From positions 72,783,501 through 72,847,500 of the forward strand of contig CM075344.1 of NCBI GenBank assembly GCA_037693485.1: DNA of 64,000 bases. The letters run 5' to 3'. The number at the start of each line of letters is the position of its first letter. Within the stretch, counting starts at the first letter, position 1. Under the pieces are notes generated by a model that worked only from the letters and a program-made list of their open reading frames with translations, was not told where the DNA came from and did not search any database. The position numbers were made by a program, and so were the translations under genes. Positions 22,904 to 35,995 of the stretch are shown here, piece after piece. The stretch is from Kitagawia praeruptora. Taxonomy: Eukaryota > Streptophyta > Magnoliopsida > Apiales > Apiaceae.

Positions 22904-25900
22904 TGTAAGAACCCTAATTTTTGGTAATATTTTCTTTTATTTAATATCTTGTGACAATGTCAATATGGAACCTTTCTGGTCATCCCTGTTGATTAATAGA
23001 ATTGATTGTCTGAGAAACTGTGTTGTTGCATTCACTATGTAAGATAAAAGGAAGATTGTGAAGGCAAGAGTCTTATTGTTAGTAAGATTTATAAAACTTG
23101 GGATTTGAGAATGATTAGAGTGTTAAAAGATTTATTAAGGATTATGACAAGGAATTATGGATATTCGAGGAATTTACACAATTAAGTACTTAAGGAATTA
23201 CTAGGGAAATCTCTACGCGACAAAATACTATTACGAGAGATTAATTAAGATACGATACGAATTAAAGATTAAGTGACAAGCATTGGTGGTAGAATAATGA
23301 TACAAGGAGTAGTATTGCATGCAATTCCCATGCAACTAAGTAGTTAGGAAAAGCAAACTAGTTAAACCAAGTGGACAAGAGGAATAGTAACTAGCTACTA
23401 CTTTTTCCAAGGAGGAGACAAGAGTACAAGGAGACCATACCTAGACTTGTACCATGCTTATACATACACTAATATGTATCACCCAACCACTTAACACAAT
23501 TATTCAACCAACACAAAAATCAAAACACAAAAGCTCTCCCCCCCCCTTGGAAGAAAGCTCTCGGCCAAACAAGAAAACAAGGAAGAAAATTTTCTTTCTT
23601 CCACTTCTCATCACTCATAAATCAAGGCATAAATACTAGGCCCTCTCCATCATCTAAGCAAGGTATATTAAGAGTTTCAAGCCATTTCATCCATCCAATT
23701 TCAAGATATTAATTATTATAGATATTGTGAATAGTAACCATGTTTGGTTTTCTTTTAGATCTTGGATTGTAAGGGTTGTAGGAGATCATTCAAGGTGTTC
23801 TTGAGTTTTGTAAGGCTTACCCAAGGCTCCTAGGTACTCAAGAAGGTATAAAAATCATAACCCCTCTTGGCCATGTAGTGTTTATAATGTTTGGTGATAG
23901 ATCCATGTGTTATAGTGTTAATCTTGGTTGTATAAGTAATGGATGACATGGATCTTGAGTTTAATGTTGTGATTGTGATTTTTACGATTGTGGATAGTAT
24001 ATGTATCTCCATGAGTGTTATAAATCATGAACTAAGTGAGTTAGGTATTGGTTGTGTTGTGGAATTGAGAAAATTGGTTGATCTAAGTGGTACATGCTTG
24101 CTGAGTTTTTCCAGGAACATTGACTTGTCTTGTAACATGGTTTTGAACCCCCAAATATTGTCCCCTGAGGTCCTACCATATATTGTTGGAAAGATAATTG
24201 AATGTAGTTACTGGAAATGTAAGGTTCATGACTAGGTGATATATAGATTTTAAGTTATGGCCGGAGAAGTAAATTGTGTTTCTGGATTCCGGACTGCACT
24301 AAGTGACCCGCTTGTGAACCTTGTTTAAACCCCTAAAAATTTATGTGGGATCATGGAAAAATTAGAGAAGCTAGTAAATGCAGTGGGGAAGGCTACCCAA
24401 AAAGAATTGGATTAAAATATGAATTTTTCAATTTTATAAAAATGCTAGAGTAAAATTCGCGCAAGGGAAAAAGTAATTAAGTGGAATATAATTCTAGGGG
24501 TAATGGTCATGACTCGGATATGGTAACTAAATTAAGTCGAATAAGTGACGAGCGAAATCGAGTGGTGACATGAACCTATAGTGGGGCTAGAGTGTCATAA
24601 GACGAAGTCATTAAGTTAATTTCGTACCCCCCTAAAACCCCGTAATTAAAGAGATATTGTTAAGGTACTAACGAGCGGTTATTGCTTATGTATAGATCGT
24701 TCCACTCCGCACGCTCGACCACCCCAACCAAACCAAGGCAAGTTTACTTTTCAAAACTTATACATATACAAGGACTTTCACTGTTGTGTTTGTAGTTTTC
24801 AATCATATAAAATGTTTATGTTTATCGAAGTATCGATGAAATTGAGATGTATAAGTACATATATGTTGTACCCCTTGAACTTAGATTAAAATGTTTTCTT
24901 CGGACAACGACTCTAGCAATAGAGGTCGTAGCGGTCCGTATATACTATTGACCGGGGAGCGGTATATTATTATATCGTAATTAAATTGCAAAAACCCGAA
25001 GGGTCATTCGGGGAGTGTCGTATACTCAAGTAATTATTTTTATATCTTCGTAAATACTCTAAACCCTATCTTGGATTAAAAGTTTATTTTATTAAATAAT
25101 TATTTTATTAATTATTAATATTAAATCTTAAAATATCATTTATTAATTATTGTTCATTATTTTAAAGACAAAGATAATCCAAGATATCTTTAGCACTTTC
25201 AAACTCGAACTTTTTCGAATTCAAAACATTTTCGAAAACCCCCGGTCAGGTTTGTTTCTTGTATGATTTCAAGAATCATCGGTCGACTGATGTCGGACCT
25301 CAATTACTCTGTTTTCAATCAAAATCAAGTTTTTAAAAGAAAAAGAAAAAGGGACTCTGGCAGGTGTGGGAACCGTTGACGAACGATTCCCGGGATGTGT
25401 AAGCGGCCGTGAGCCAGGCGGTCCATCAATTATTATTCCGGCCCAGGTGTTGCCGAAGGATGATTACGGATGTAGTTTTCATCGAGGGTGATTACGGATG
25501 TAGTTTTCACCCGGGGATAGTTACGGATGTAGTTTCTATCCTTCTACCGGTAGAGAAGACCCGCGGATTATTGGACTCGGATGTGGCGACTGATCATCGT
25601 CAATCCCTGTCAGGTTTTATGTTTTCTTTAAGTCCCATTCCTCCATTTTGGAAAAATGCTTTGACACTGTTTCTCAGGCCTATGTGCCAAGTTGCTGATA
25701 GTGTTCTATTTTGATGAGAAAGATGTTGACTCTATGCAGTATCTAGAACTGCAAGGTTATTTTGAAAACAAGGGCACGTATTGGTGCACCTTCGAAATTT
25801 ATCAACAATGACAAGTGATTTTATAACTGATTGATACAAACGAGTTTAATGACTGCTCAACATATGAAATGTTATATTGCTTATCTTATACATATATTTC

Positions 25901-26396
25901 TTGCTGAGCTATAGTTGCTCACTCTTGCTTGTTTTCAAATTTTACAAACACAACAGCTAAGAGAAATGGCAAGACCCCGTCAGACTGTTCGAAAGCAGGT
26001 GACTAGACCCCAGGCTGCAGTTGAGATTCCACCGGTAGGCCCCATTAGCCGGATTGGTTGGCAACTTTTGTTAGTACGTTTTATTTATAAGTATGACCTG
26101 TGCAAGGCAGTGTACCGTAACAAACTTTCAAGCCGCCAACTTCGCTTCATATCGAAGTGTTGCTGGTAGCATAAATGCTATTTAATTCGGTCTGTAATAA
26201 CTCTGAAACTTTTACTTTTGCTTAATCAAGTGTATGACGTTTCTGAGACTCTAACCTGTGTGTGTGTGTGCGGTGTGAGTTTTATTGTGGGGTCGATGGC
26301 TGTTTTATATATATTATGTGCAAGAACAAGTATGTTATTAATGGAAAATGGACCGTGAGCGCCTAGATCTCCGACCCCGGATCTGGGGGCGTCACA
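22904..26396 (+). repeat. 3' LTR of the Tekay element
   Basis: Starts TGTAAGAACCC right after the polypurine tract and ends GGGGGCGTCACA, followed by the CTGAA target duplication. It matches the 5' LTR along its whole length. A few differences, such as a G/A change in the last ten bases, allow an insertion date to be estimated. Confidence 0.95.
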
Positions 26397-26401
26397 CTGA
26401 A

Positions 26402-27224
26402 AGTATCTAGAGAACAGGCTGGTGACACTCAAATTTATCTAAGGAGTTTGAGGGATCAAATTGACTACCTCACTCTGGTGCTTAGAAGAGTTGACAGTGT
26501 GTGGTTCAAAGAGATATTGATGGTGTCAAGGTCAAAGATATGGAATCTAACCTACAAGACTCTTCAGGCCCTAAAATTTTTTGAGGTAAATGAGCTGGTC
26601 AACTTGATTGAGAAGAAGAATGAGAATGAAAACAACAAAAGCCTATATGATGATTTGAGGAATGAGCAACCTTCCAGACTGCCTGAAGTGATTACAAATC
26701 CTAGAACTATCATCTACCAATCTGGAACAAAAATTGAACATCAAGCAGCTGGTCATTCTTAAGTATCTTATTCCTCAGAACAAAAATCTCATTATAATAA
26801 TCATTGAAAAGCTAACCAAGAAGAAAAGTGTAAGATCAGCAGAAGAATTGGAAGCTTTATCATATCTCAAGACATACATTGTAACTGGCATTGTACCTGA
26901 AACTGCTAAGTTCAAACCAAGCAAATATGGTGATAAAGACAAAGATGAGGATAAGAATGATGGAAGGAGAAGTCATCACAGGAGTGATAAGGGTGAGGAA
27001 GACAAGAAGAAGAAGAAGAAGGATAGCAAAGACAAGAAAAGTGATGATGACCAAGGCAAAGTCAATGAGAGGAAATGTGGAAAATAGCAAGTCTTAGGCA
27101 TTGGTAAATGTAATCTCACCATAACAAAAGACACTAAGTCTATGGTGAATACAGTTAGTAGTGACCTACCAAAATCTACACACATGGCCTCTGCAACTGT
27201 TTTGTCACCTCAAGAAGAGAAGAA
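26402..27224 (+). pseudogene. SIRE-type additional ORF, middle segment
   Basis: The frame continues from 13011 as if the Tekay element were absent. It encodes IYLRSLRDQIDYL, then a frameshift near 26755, then a lysine/aspartate-rich stretch (26930-27080) with runs of K and D. A TAG at 27085-27087 interrupts it. At 27224 it is cut by the three-LTR element, with AAGAA as target duplication (27220-27224). No family function can be assigned. Confidence 0.6.
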
Positions 27225-28638
27225 TGAAAATGCACACCTAGAGGGGGGTGAATAGGTGTAAATGGCTAACTATATTCAACTAAGTCCGATTTTAAAAATT
27301 ACCAGAAACAGCTTACTGATTTCGTTTTATACAGAGACAAATGGTAAGCTGATTGCAAACAGTATGTTGAATGTAAAGACAATAAGCAAAGTAAAGTGCA
27401 GAAACAGTAAGGTGCAGAAAAATAAAGAACACAAGAAACTTTTAGCCAGGTTCGACCCCTAATCCCCTATGGTCTACGTCCTGGTCCCTTACCAACTTGG
27501 TAAGAGAATATATTATTGATCACTGAAATAAACCAATTACAAGATACAATAATATATCTCCCTCAATACCCAGCTGCTGACAAATGGCTTGCTGAACACC
27601 TGTTTCTGAACTTGCTCTCTAAGCTATACTTCCCAAGTATACTTCTCTAGCAATGTTCACCAAACCCTTGTTCCTTAGCCAATATGCCCAGCACCTCAAC
27701 CTTACCAATCCTGCTGACAAATGGCTTGCTATTTGCTGTGCTGAACTAACTCTCTAAGCAATACTTCCAAAGTATCCTTCTCTAGTCTAGTTCGACCCAC
27801 CCAAAACTTAAAGCCAAACTTGTACATCAACTATTCAATACAAATTGAACAATACAATGTTTGAATCAATACAACTCAACCTAATGAACTCTCTAAGAAA
27901 TAGCACGTATATGATATATTAAGAGCTCGAGAGAATCGAAAGGATATAGCAATGAAAAACTGAGTTGTGTGCTTCTCTGATTGATTCAAAACGAATTGAG
28001 CACAAGAGCAACCTTATAAAGCTTCACAACCAACGTTCTAAAATCAATCAATCAATTTCAAACGTTCAATTGGTTAGAGAGATTTTGCAACGTTCTTGTG
28101 ACCGTTTGACAGAAGGTTTGGAAGAGATGAATCGTAGAAAACATAACCCTTCTGTTTGTATAGATAGAAAACGTGTATAGGAGATTTTGTAGAAAGAAAT
28201 CTTTTAAATAAGGAAACTCCCATAAGTTTTATGATTTGTTTTAAAGAAAGATATTTGAAAAGATTTGAGCTCTAGAATATATTGTGTACGTATTATATAA
28301 TAAAGATTCCTTACAATATATTTCCTGAAATAAATCCATGAAAATCAATCTTGATCTTTATCTTCAGGATTTCTGGCAGTTTGCAAATGGCTTGTTGTTT
28401 GTGTCTGACTGTTGGAAATGGCTTGCTGTTTGTGAACTGACTGTATGCAATTGGTTTGCCAGACTGTCTCTATTGTAGCACCAAATGGCTTGCTGTTTGT
28501 ATATCCTGTTTAAACAACCAGTAGGCTAATATACCCTGCAAAACCATGTTAGTACAATACAAACATAACATGATGTTTTATATCAAACTATAAGCAAATA
28601 GCTTGCTGATTGTGATCATCAAAACCATAGGAGTATCA
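27225..28638 (-). repeat. LTR 1 of the three-LTR element
   Basis: Plus strand TGAAAATGCACACC...GGAGTATCA, 1414 bp. It is 11 bp shorter than the other two because a GTATTCTTT-containing stretch near 27967 is missing. It has at least six copies of the AAATGGCTTGCTGTTTGT word. Confidence 0.93.
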
Positions 28639-29597
28639 ATCTCCCCCTTTTTGATGATTACACACTATTTAGGAGAGTAAGAAAGCTCCCCCTAAATCCC
28701 TGCATATTAGTACATTTTGATATAAAACAGATTCAAGATAAACAAGCATAATCAATCATATCCAAATCGAATATCTTGACCAAACAAGCAAATAAGTTCT
28801 CCTAAATTTCTCCCCCTTAATCCATAAAAAAAAAAAGAAACATTAGTTCAGGTCTGGAATAAGCATAGAGAACAAATCATGATAGTAGCATATAAACTGT
28901 TCAGATACAAACGGTAAGCCAACGTTACCCATTTTGTGTTTGTCAGCTTGCTGTTTTGGTTCTGGCGAGTTTTGTATTCATCATCAAAACATCACGCTAA
29001 CATTCTCCCCCTTTTTGATGATGACATACTTGAATACATCGGAGAGACTATGTTGCTCCCCCTAAAACAATGCTCCCCCTGATTAACATAATATCTCATC
29101 ATATAATCAGGTTAGCATAATTCATCATATGCAATAAGATATAAACGCGGATCATCCCTGCATGAAACATTAGTTGATAAATCCAATATATAATATTATA
29201 TCCCTTTTTATCCTCATGTATTCATGTTCTTCTCCCCCTATGACATCATCAGAAAAGGGTCAAGAAGATAAGCATATAAGAATAAAACATGTGGTAAAGC
29301 ATTTAACAAGCATGAGGCTAGTTAATTATAAAGTTTGAATAAATCAAACCAGCATGCTGAAAACACATTTCCAGGATATTCATCGATAACAATTGTTCTT
29401 CTGGACTGGAAAATAGCTTGCTGATTAGACAATATACATTCCAACTGATCATAATAGTATTCTTCTTTCTTGTTTCCTGCATAATACAATACATATACAT
29501 ATATTTGTCCCATCTATGTACTAGAAGAATCTCGTTAGTACCATAAAAATAATATAATCATATTCAAATAAATGTACGAGGACAAATAACATACTTA
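28639..29597 (-). other. 3' untranslated region with repeated polypurine tracts, left unit
   Basis: No gene is supported. The real polypurine tract lies at the LTR boundary (28639-28652; minus strand AAAAAGGGGGAGAT). Further GGGGGAG tracts recur near 28685, 28811, 29007, 29057, 29072 and 29235. The one near 29007 is also preceded by TCATCAAAAA, like the true tract. Short open frames at 29318-29513 are not credible. Confidence 0.7.
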
Positions 29598-30793
29598 CTA
29601 CTTGAGTACCCAAATTTTATTGCATCCACCATGGTTTGTTGATAGGACATAAAGAACATGTAGATCAGATTTCTTGATCAACTGTTGTATCACTTTTGGT
29701 GCTTGATTTGTAGTCCTTTGTGTTCTGCCAGACTGATAATGGTAAGCTGTTTGTCTTCTATCATTTGCTTTCTGGTATGCTATTTGTCGCCTGACTGGTC
29801 CATTCTGGTAAGCTGTTTGTCGCCTGACTGGTCCATTCTGGTAAGCTGTTTTCACTTTATGATTTACTTGAACCACACAATGTCTTTCCAGATGACCTTT
29901 TCCACCACATTTGTTGCATGTCTTCCAGGGCATAGCATAGTCATAGGGTATGCCATTCCTTCCATCATATTTGAGCACATTATCTTTCTTGTTGAAGTTG
30001 AGACCAACACCTTCTCTGACCAAAGGTACATTTGCCTTCTTCATCATTGTTTTTAAAGTGTCTTCACCTTGAACAAAAGTTTCCATGCCCTTCTTGAGAT
30101 CTTTAACTTCTGTTTCTAGGAGGGTGATCACTTCAGCTTGCTGTTTGATGAGTTCAGCTTGTTGAACTCTCTTTTCAGCAGTTTTTGAGGATTCGGCTTG
30201 AGTAGATTCCTTCATCTTGTATGATTCCAATGCTTTAGCTTTAGTTCTAACATCAGACCTTAGCTCTTTGATTTCTTCGTGTTAGGTCGAATACACAATA
30301 TGTAATCAAGTATTGTATGAGTAATTAACAAGAACACAAATTTTAACACTTAAAAACTGTTTGGAATTAACAATTCCTCTCTCAGTGATGTAAAATATCA
30401 TAGAGAGCTGCTTAGGTTACAATCAATGAATTTCTCTACGTTCGATACCCTTCTAGGGTTAACCTAACTGTATTTATAAAACATACAGCTTCGTACAATC
30501 AGTAATTGATTCTCCTATAATTAAGCTATACAATTGATATCAATCACGATTGCTACACGTCTTCTAAGTCAACTCAATCTCTTTGACAGCTATCCAATCT
30601 TCAAAGATATTGCTTCCATATTTATCTTGTATCAATCTTCAAACACTGTTGACTCTCAGACGCTTCCGCTACAGAGTTTAACAACCTCTGTTGCGCTTCC
30701 AGTCAGTATTTAACTAAACTCTGACTGCTTCCAGCTAAACTCTGTTTTGTTACTTTAGCTTCCAAACACTGTTCTCATCAATCATTTCTAACA

Positions 30794-30804
30794 ATCTCCC
30801 CCAA
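30794..30804 (-). other. Polypurine tract of the nested Copia element (left copy)
   Basis: Minus strand GTTGGGGGAGAT ends next to the TGTTAGAAATG start of the 3' LTR. The same tract is at 37192-37202 in the right copy. Confidence 0.75.
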
Positions 30805-30942
30805 CTTGTTCATTAGCAAGAATGTACAAGTTTACAGTAAATGATGATGTCAAAACAAATACAAAGTCTACAGTGTTTAACAAACAGAGTTTAAGCTTTT
30901 ACTTAAAAAATTCTACAGAAAATAAGAAAATTCTTACAAACT

Positions 30943-32268
30943 TCAATTTCTAATCTCTTGAAGATCTGGCATTGTTCTGAGATAGTCTATAAGCAATCTT
31001 CTTTCAGCATTTTCAAGCTCTATCTGCATGGCTTCCTTGATTTCTCTTAACTGAGGATCATTCTCATCAGTCTAATAGATAGCAGCTCTAAGATCGTAGA
31101 TTTTGTTTCTCCTCATTTCATTTCCCAACCTGATATATTTCACTTCCTCAGACTTCACATTAAAATCCAGAACAGTAATTCCAAGATCTGTCTTCAGCTT
31201 TGTAGTCCCCTTCTCCATTTCTATCAGATTGCCATTCCAATCTCTGTACTTAGGAACATACTTACTGTTGAATTTCATACGTCTTCTTGCAAGATTTTGA
31301 ATCATCTTTTGTCTGAGCACATTTGCAACTGACTGAGCTCTTTGATTTCTTACTCTGAAAAGATACAGAACATATTCTAGTTCTTCCCAGTATTTTAAAT
31401 CAATATCCTTCTCATCAACCTTAAACACTGTTCCATCAGCCATGAAATATAGCAGAAAATCCTTCTCTAAACTCTTCTGATAGACAAGCTGTACTGACTC
31501 CAGTCTGTCTAAACTCTCTTGAGTGACACCACGACCTGGAACAGCCAGTGAAGAAGGATCTCTGGGAACAACATGTTGTCTTTTATCCCTATGTGAGCCT
31601 ATGCCTCCTTTGTTGTATCCGATTTTACCAGATAAGGCTCTACCATCAGTGAAATCCATTGGAGCTGTAGCTGGAGCTGTAGCTGCTAGACTTGAATCAT
31701 GAAGAACTCCTTTTCCAAACTTTGATTTCAACTGAGAAGACAATAGTGGTGTGGTCACAACTTGTGCAGCAACAGAGGTTGTGTCTTCATTCTTCTGTAC
31801 AACATGTGTATCAACAGGAGTTGTAACAACATTCTTCAACTTTTGCTTAGCTTCTGCATCTGTTGGTTTTCTGGATACTTGCATCCTTTAATTAGTACCA
31901 ACTTGTTCTTTGAATTGAATGCCTTTAAGAACAGGCTTTGCAGCTTTAACAACTTTCACACTCTTCTTCAACTTATCAGACTTTAAAGCTTTTAGATGCT
32001 TTTCTTGTAGACTCTTTTCTTCAACTTTAGCATCTTCTAGAGTAACTCCTTCTGCATTTTCTTCCATGAAGAGCTTAACAGCTAACTCTTCATCAGTCTT
32101 TGGATTAGATATTAATTCCAAACTCTTGGTTTTTGAAGTACCTTGAGTTTCAGTGTTTATTCCAACAGACTGTGACTTAAGAGATTTGCCAGATCTCAGA
32201 GTTAGTGACTCAGAGTTTAAAGCCTTACTCTTGTCACTTGCTCCTAACAAGAACACAAATTTTAACAC
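30943..32268 (-). pseudogene. Extra-ORF C-terminal fragment in the nested Copia element, left copy
   Basis: The open frame runs out of the clipped LTR (about 32268) without a proper start. It has lysine/serine-rich sequence, a TAA at 31888-31890, then MQVSRKPTDAEAKQK. A better-ordered domain follows (FKVDEKDIDLKYWEELEYVL, LYLFRVRNQRAQS), and it ends EIRN at 30943. A private C-to-T stop (TAG, 31072-31074) separates it from the right copy. This domain resembles the C-terminal half of the SIRE extra ORF at 41441-42275 in general form only. Function unknown. Confidence 0.6.
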
Positions 32269-33597
32269 TTAAAAACTGTTTGGAATTAACAATTCCTCTC
32301 TCAGTGATGTAAAATATCACAGAGAGCTACTTAGGTTACAATCAATGAATTTCTCTACGTTCGATACCCTTCTAGGGTTAACCTAACTGTATTTATAAAA
32401 CATACAGCTTCGTACAATCAGTAATTGATTCTCCTATAATTAAGCTATACAATTGATATCAATCACGATTGCTACACGTCTTCTAAGTCAACTCAATCTC
32501 TTTGACAGCTATCCAATCTTCAAAGATATTGCTTCCATATTTATCTTGTATCAATCTTCAAACACTGTTGACTCTCAGACGCTTCCGCTACAGAGTTTAA
32601 CAACCTCTGTTGCGCTTCCAGTCAGTATTTAACTAAACTCTGACTGCTTCCAGCTAAACTCTGTTTTGTTACTTTAGCTTCCAAACACTGTTCTCATCAA
32701 TCATTTCTAACACTTCCGTCAAGGTCTTGTTTCTTCTTTCAAGCAACTTGATATTAGCCTCCAAATGACTATTCTTCACTTTTAGCTCCTTGATCTCTGT
32801 AGCTTTACCTAATGAAGTTGAATCCCATTCTTCCATTTTTGGTAACAAATCTTTCACCATTTTGGATAGATAGCCGTTCTTATCAATCAGCTTGCTGATT
32901 TCAGCTTTTAGTGCCAAATGTTCTTCAATGGTTACACTTTTTGATTCCTGCATTGTTAGTGATCCCATAATAATATTTTCAGAAGATTTCCAGGAATGAA
33001 AAGAGTTTACCTCACTAGAATCTGATTCTGAATCAGACACATCACTATCTACAAGAACTTCTTCCGTGTTTCCTATATCATCAATGCCAACAAATGTAAA
33101 GTTTATTATCTCTTCACTTGGTACTTCACCAGAAATAGATTTTCCATCATTCCAAGTCAATGGAGCCTTTGACTTCCTTTTATCTTTCAAATCAGCATGC
33201 TGTTTTGTTGTTGTAGCTTTACAATGCATTTTTAAGGTATCCCATATGTCTTTTGCTGTGCTACATGAAGAGACCTTATCAAAATCTGACTCTGAAAGAC
33301 CACATATTAATGTGTACTTTGCTCTTCCATTATAGCCTGATTTTATCAATTCTGAATCTGAGAGATCATCAACGTCTTTTGGCTTGCCGTCTTTGTCCGA
33401 AAAAGTGAATGGACCCTTTTTATTGACTCTCCATTCAATTGCATCATCTCTGTTGAGAAACACCTTCATTCTCCGTTTCCAAGCATCATAATTTTCAATC
33501 CCATTGAGAAGTGGTGGCATGTCTAAATAATCTCCTTCTACATAAGCGGGTGCCATAGGATCTGTACTTTCCTGTTACAGAAATGTTAGTACACCAA

Positions 33598-33610
33598 GGC
33601 TCTGATACCA
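33598..33610 (-). other. Primer binding site, left unit of the three-LTR element
   Basis: Minus strand TGGTATCAGAGCC, complementary to initiator tRNA-Met, two bases inside LTR 2. It sets the orientation. Confidence 0.9.
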
Positions 33611-33612
33611 AA

Positions 33613-35037
33613 TGAAAATGCACACCTAGAGGGGGGTGAATAGGTGTAAATGACTAACTATATTCAACTAAGTCCGATTTTAAAAATTACCAGAAACAGC
33701 TTACTGATTTCGTTTTATGCAGAGACAAATGGTAAGCTGATTGCAAACAGTATGCTGAATGTAAAGACAATAAGCAAAGTAAAGTGCAGAAACAGTAAGG
33801 TGCAGAAAAATAAAGAACACAAGAAACTTTTAGCCAGGTTCGACCCCTAATCCCCTATGGTCTACGTCCTGGTCCCTTACCAACTTGGTAAGAGAATATA
33901 TTATTGATCACTAAAATAAACCAATTACAAGATACAATAATATATCTCCCTCAATACCCAGCTGCTGACAAATGGCTTGCTGAACACCTGTTTCTGAACT
34001 TGCTCTCTAAGCTATACTTCCCAAGTATACTTCTCTAGCAATATTCACCAAACCCTTGTTCCTTAGCCAATATGCCCAGCACCTCAACCTTACCAATCCT
34101 GCTGACAAATGGCTTGCTATTTGCTGTGCTGAACTAACTCTCTAAGCAATACTTCCAAAGTATCCTTCTCTAGTCTAGTTCGACCCACCCAAAACTTAAA
34201 GCCAAACTTGTACATCAACTATTCAATACAAATTGAACAATACAATGTTTGAATCAATACAACTCAACCTAATGAACTCTCTAAGATATAGCACGTATAT
34301 GATATATTAAGAGCTCGAGAGAATCGAAAGGATATAGCAATGAAAAACTGAGTTATGTATTCTTTGTGTGCTTCTCTGATTGATTCAAAACGAATTGAGC
34401 ACAAGAGCAACCTTATAAAGCTTCACAACCAACGTTCTAAAATCAATCAATCAATTTCAAACGTTCAATTGGTTAGAGAGATTTTGCAACGTTCTTGTGA
34501 CCGTTTGACAGAAGGTTTGGAAGAGATGAATCGTAGAAAACATAACCCTTCTGTTTGTATAGATAGAAAACGTGTATAGGAGATTTTGTAGAAAGAAATC
34601 TTTTAAATAAGGAAACTCCCATAAGTTTTATGATTTGTTTTAAAGAAAGATATTTGAAAAGATTTGAGCTCTAGAATATATTGTGTACGTATTATATAAT
34701 AAAGATTCCTTACAATATATTTCCTGAAATAAATCCATGAAAATCAATCTTGATCTTTATCTTCAGGATTTCTGGCAGTTTGCAAATGGCTTGTTGTTTG
34801 TGTCTGACTGTTGGAAATGGCTTGCTGTTTGTGAACTGACTGTATGCAATTGGCTTGCCAGACTGTCTCTATTGTAGCACCAAATGGCTTGCTGTTTGTA
34901 TATCCTGTTTAAACAACCAGTAGGCTAATATACCCTGCAAAACCATGTTAGTACAATACAAACATAACACGATGTTTTATATCAAACTATAAGCAAATAG
35001 CTTGCTGATTGTGATCATCAAAACCATAGGAGTATCA
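33613..35037 (-). repeat. LTR 2 (shared middle LTR) of the three-LTR element
   Basis: 1425 bp with the same ends as LTR 1. On its left side it follows a primer site and on its right side it precedes a purine tract, so it serves both internal units. No target duplication flanks it. Confidence 0.93.
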
Positions 35038-35995
35038 ATCTCCCCCTTTTTGATGATTACACACTATTTAGGAGAGTAAGAAAGCTCCCCCTAAATCCCT
35101 GCATATTAGTACATTTTGATATAAAACAGATTCAAGATAAACAAGCATAATCAATCATATCCAAATCGAATATCTTGACCAAACAAGCAAATAAGTTCTC
35201 CTAAATTTCTCCCCCTTAATCCATAAAAAAAAAAGAAACATTAGTTCAGGTCTGGAATAAGCATAGAGAACAAATCATGATAGTAGCATATAAACTGTTC
35301 AGATACAAACGGTAAGCCAACGTTACCCATTTTGTGTTTGTCAGCTTGCTGTTTTGGTTCTGGCGAGTTTTGTATTCATCATCAAAACATCACGCTAACA
35401 TTCTCCCCCTTTTTGATGATGACATACTTGAATACATCGGAGAGACTATGTTGCTCCCCCTAAAACAATGCTCCCCCTGATTAACATAATATCTCATCAT
35501 ATAATCAGGTTAGCATAATTCATCATATGCAATAAGATATAAACGCGGATCATCCCTGCATGAAACATTAGTTGATAAATCCAATATATAATATTATATC
35601 CCTTTTTATCCTCATGTATTCATGTTCTTCTCCCCCTATGACATCATCAGAAAAGGGTCAAGAAGATAAGCATATAAGAATAAAACATGTGGTAAAGCAT
35701 TTAACAAGCATGAGGCTAGTTAATTATAAAGTTTGAATAAATCAAACCAGCATGCTGAAAACACATTTCCAGGATATTCATCGATAACAATTGTTCTTCT
35801 GGACTGGAAAATAGCTTGCTGATTAGACAATATACATTCCAACTGATCATAATAGTATTCTTCTTTCTTGTTTCCTGCATAATACAATACATATACATAT
35901 ATTTGTCCCATCTATGTACTAGAAAAATCTCGTTAGTACCATAAAAATAATATAATCATATTCAAATAAATGTACGAGGACAAATAACATACTTA
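35038..35995 (-). other. 3' untranslated region with repeated polypurine tracts, right unit
   Basis: Near-identical copy of 28639-29597. The polypurine tract is at 35038-35051 next to LTR 2 and the same internal GGGGGAG tracts are present. An A run near 35225 is shorter by a few bases. Confidence 0.7.

Larger units (their letters stand above)
13012..26396 (+). mobile_element. Tekay/Del-type Ty3 chromovirus, full length
   Basis: A 13.4-kb element flanked by CTGAA duplications (13007-13011 and 26397-26401). It has two near-identical LTRs of about 3.49 kb, a tRNA-Met primer site, an unusual leader ORF, gag-protease, RT-RNase H-integrase with a C-terminal chromodomain-type tail, and a polypurine tract. 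The close match of the LTRs points to a fairly recent insertion, yet pol already has several stops. Long LTRs, tRNA-Met priming and the C-terminal tail fit the Tekay/Del lineage. Confidence 0.93.
30280..32712 (-). mobile_element. Nested, internally deleted Copia element, left copy
   Basis: A full 3' LTR (30280-30793, TGTTAGGTCG...TTTCTAACA) and a clipped 5' LTR (32245-32712) flank only the C-terminal part of an extra ORF. About 46 bp of the 5' LTR end, the primer site and all of gag-pol are gone as a single deletion. Flanks are CTTCG (30275-30279) and CTTCC (32713-32717), probably a target duplication with one change. It sits inside the gag gene of the three-LTR element. Confidence 0.82.
29598..33556 (-). 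pseudogene. gag-like gene of the three-LTR element, left copy (split)
   Basis: Starts at ATG 33556 (MAPAYVEGDYLDMPPLLNG) and runs leftward to 32713. It is interrupted by the nested remnant 30280-32712 and resumes at 30279, ending at 29598. If the insertion and one duplication copy are removed the frame is continuous (LTE then EIKELRSDV). The N-terminal part is a Copia-type gag (NYDAWKRRMKVFLNRD, KDIWDTLKMHC). Then comes a long coiled coil, one CCHC zinc knuckle (29878-29918, CNKCGGKGHLERHC), and an 11-residue tandem repeat TAYQNGPVRRQ in a basic tail. No pol follows. It would form particles or bind RNA; mobility needs enzymes from elsewhere. Confidence 0.82.

Noticed and set aside
29685..30056. 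Plus-strand frame of 123 codons, repeated at 36083-36454
   Set aside because: Antisense shadow of the gag-like gene, including its 11-residue repeat.
30800..30900. Prokaryotic-type operon, ribosome binding sites, riboswitch or CRISPR signals anywhere in the window
   Set aside because: All genes here are plant transposable-element genes; repeats are LTRs, MITEs and minisatellites without spacer structure.
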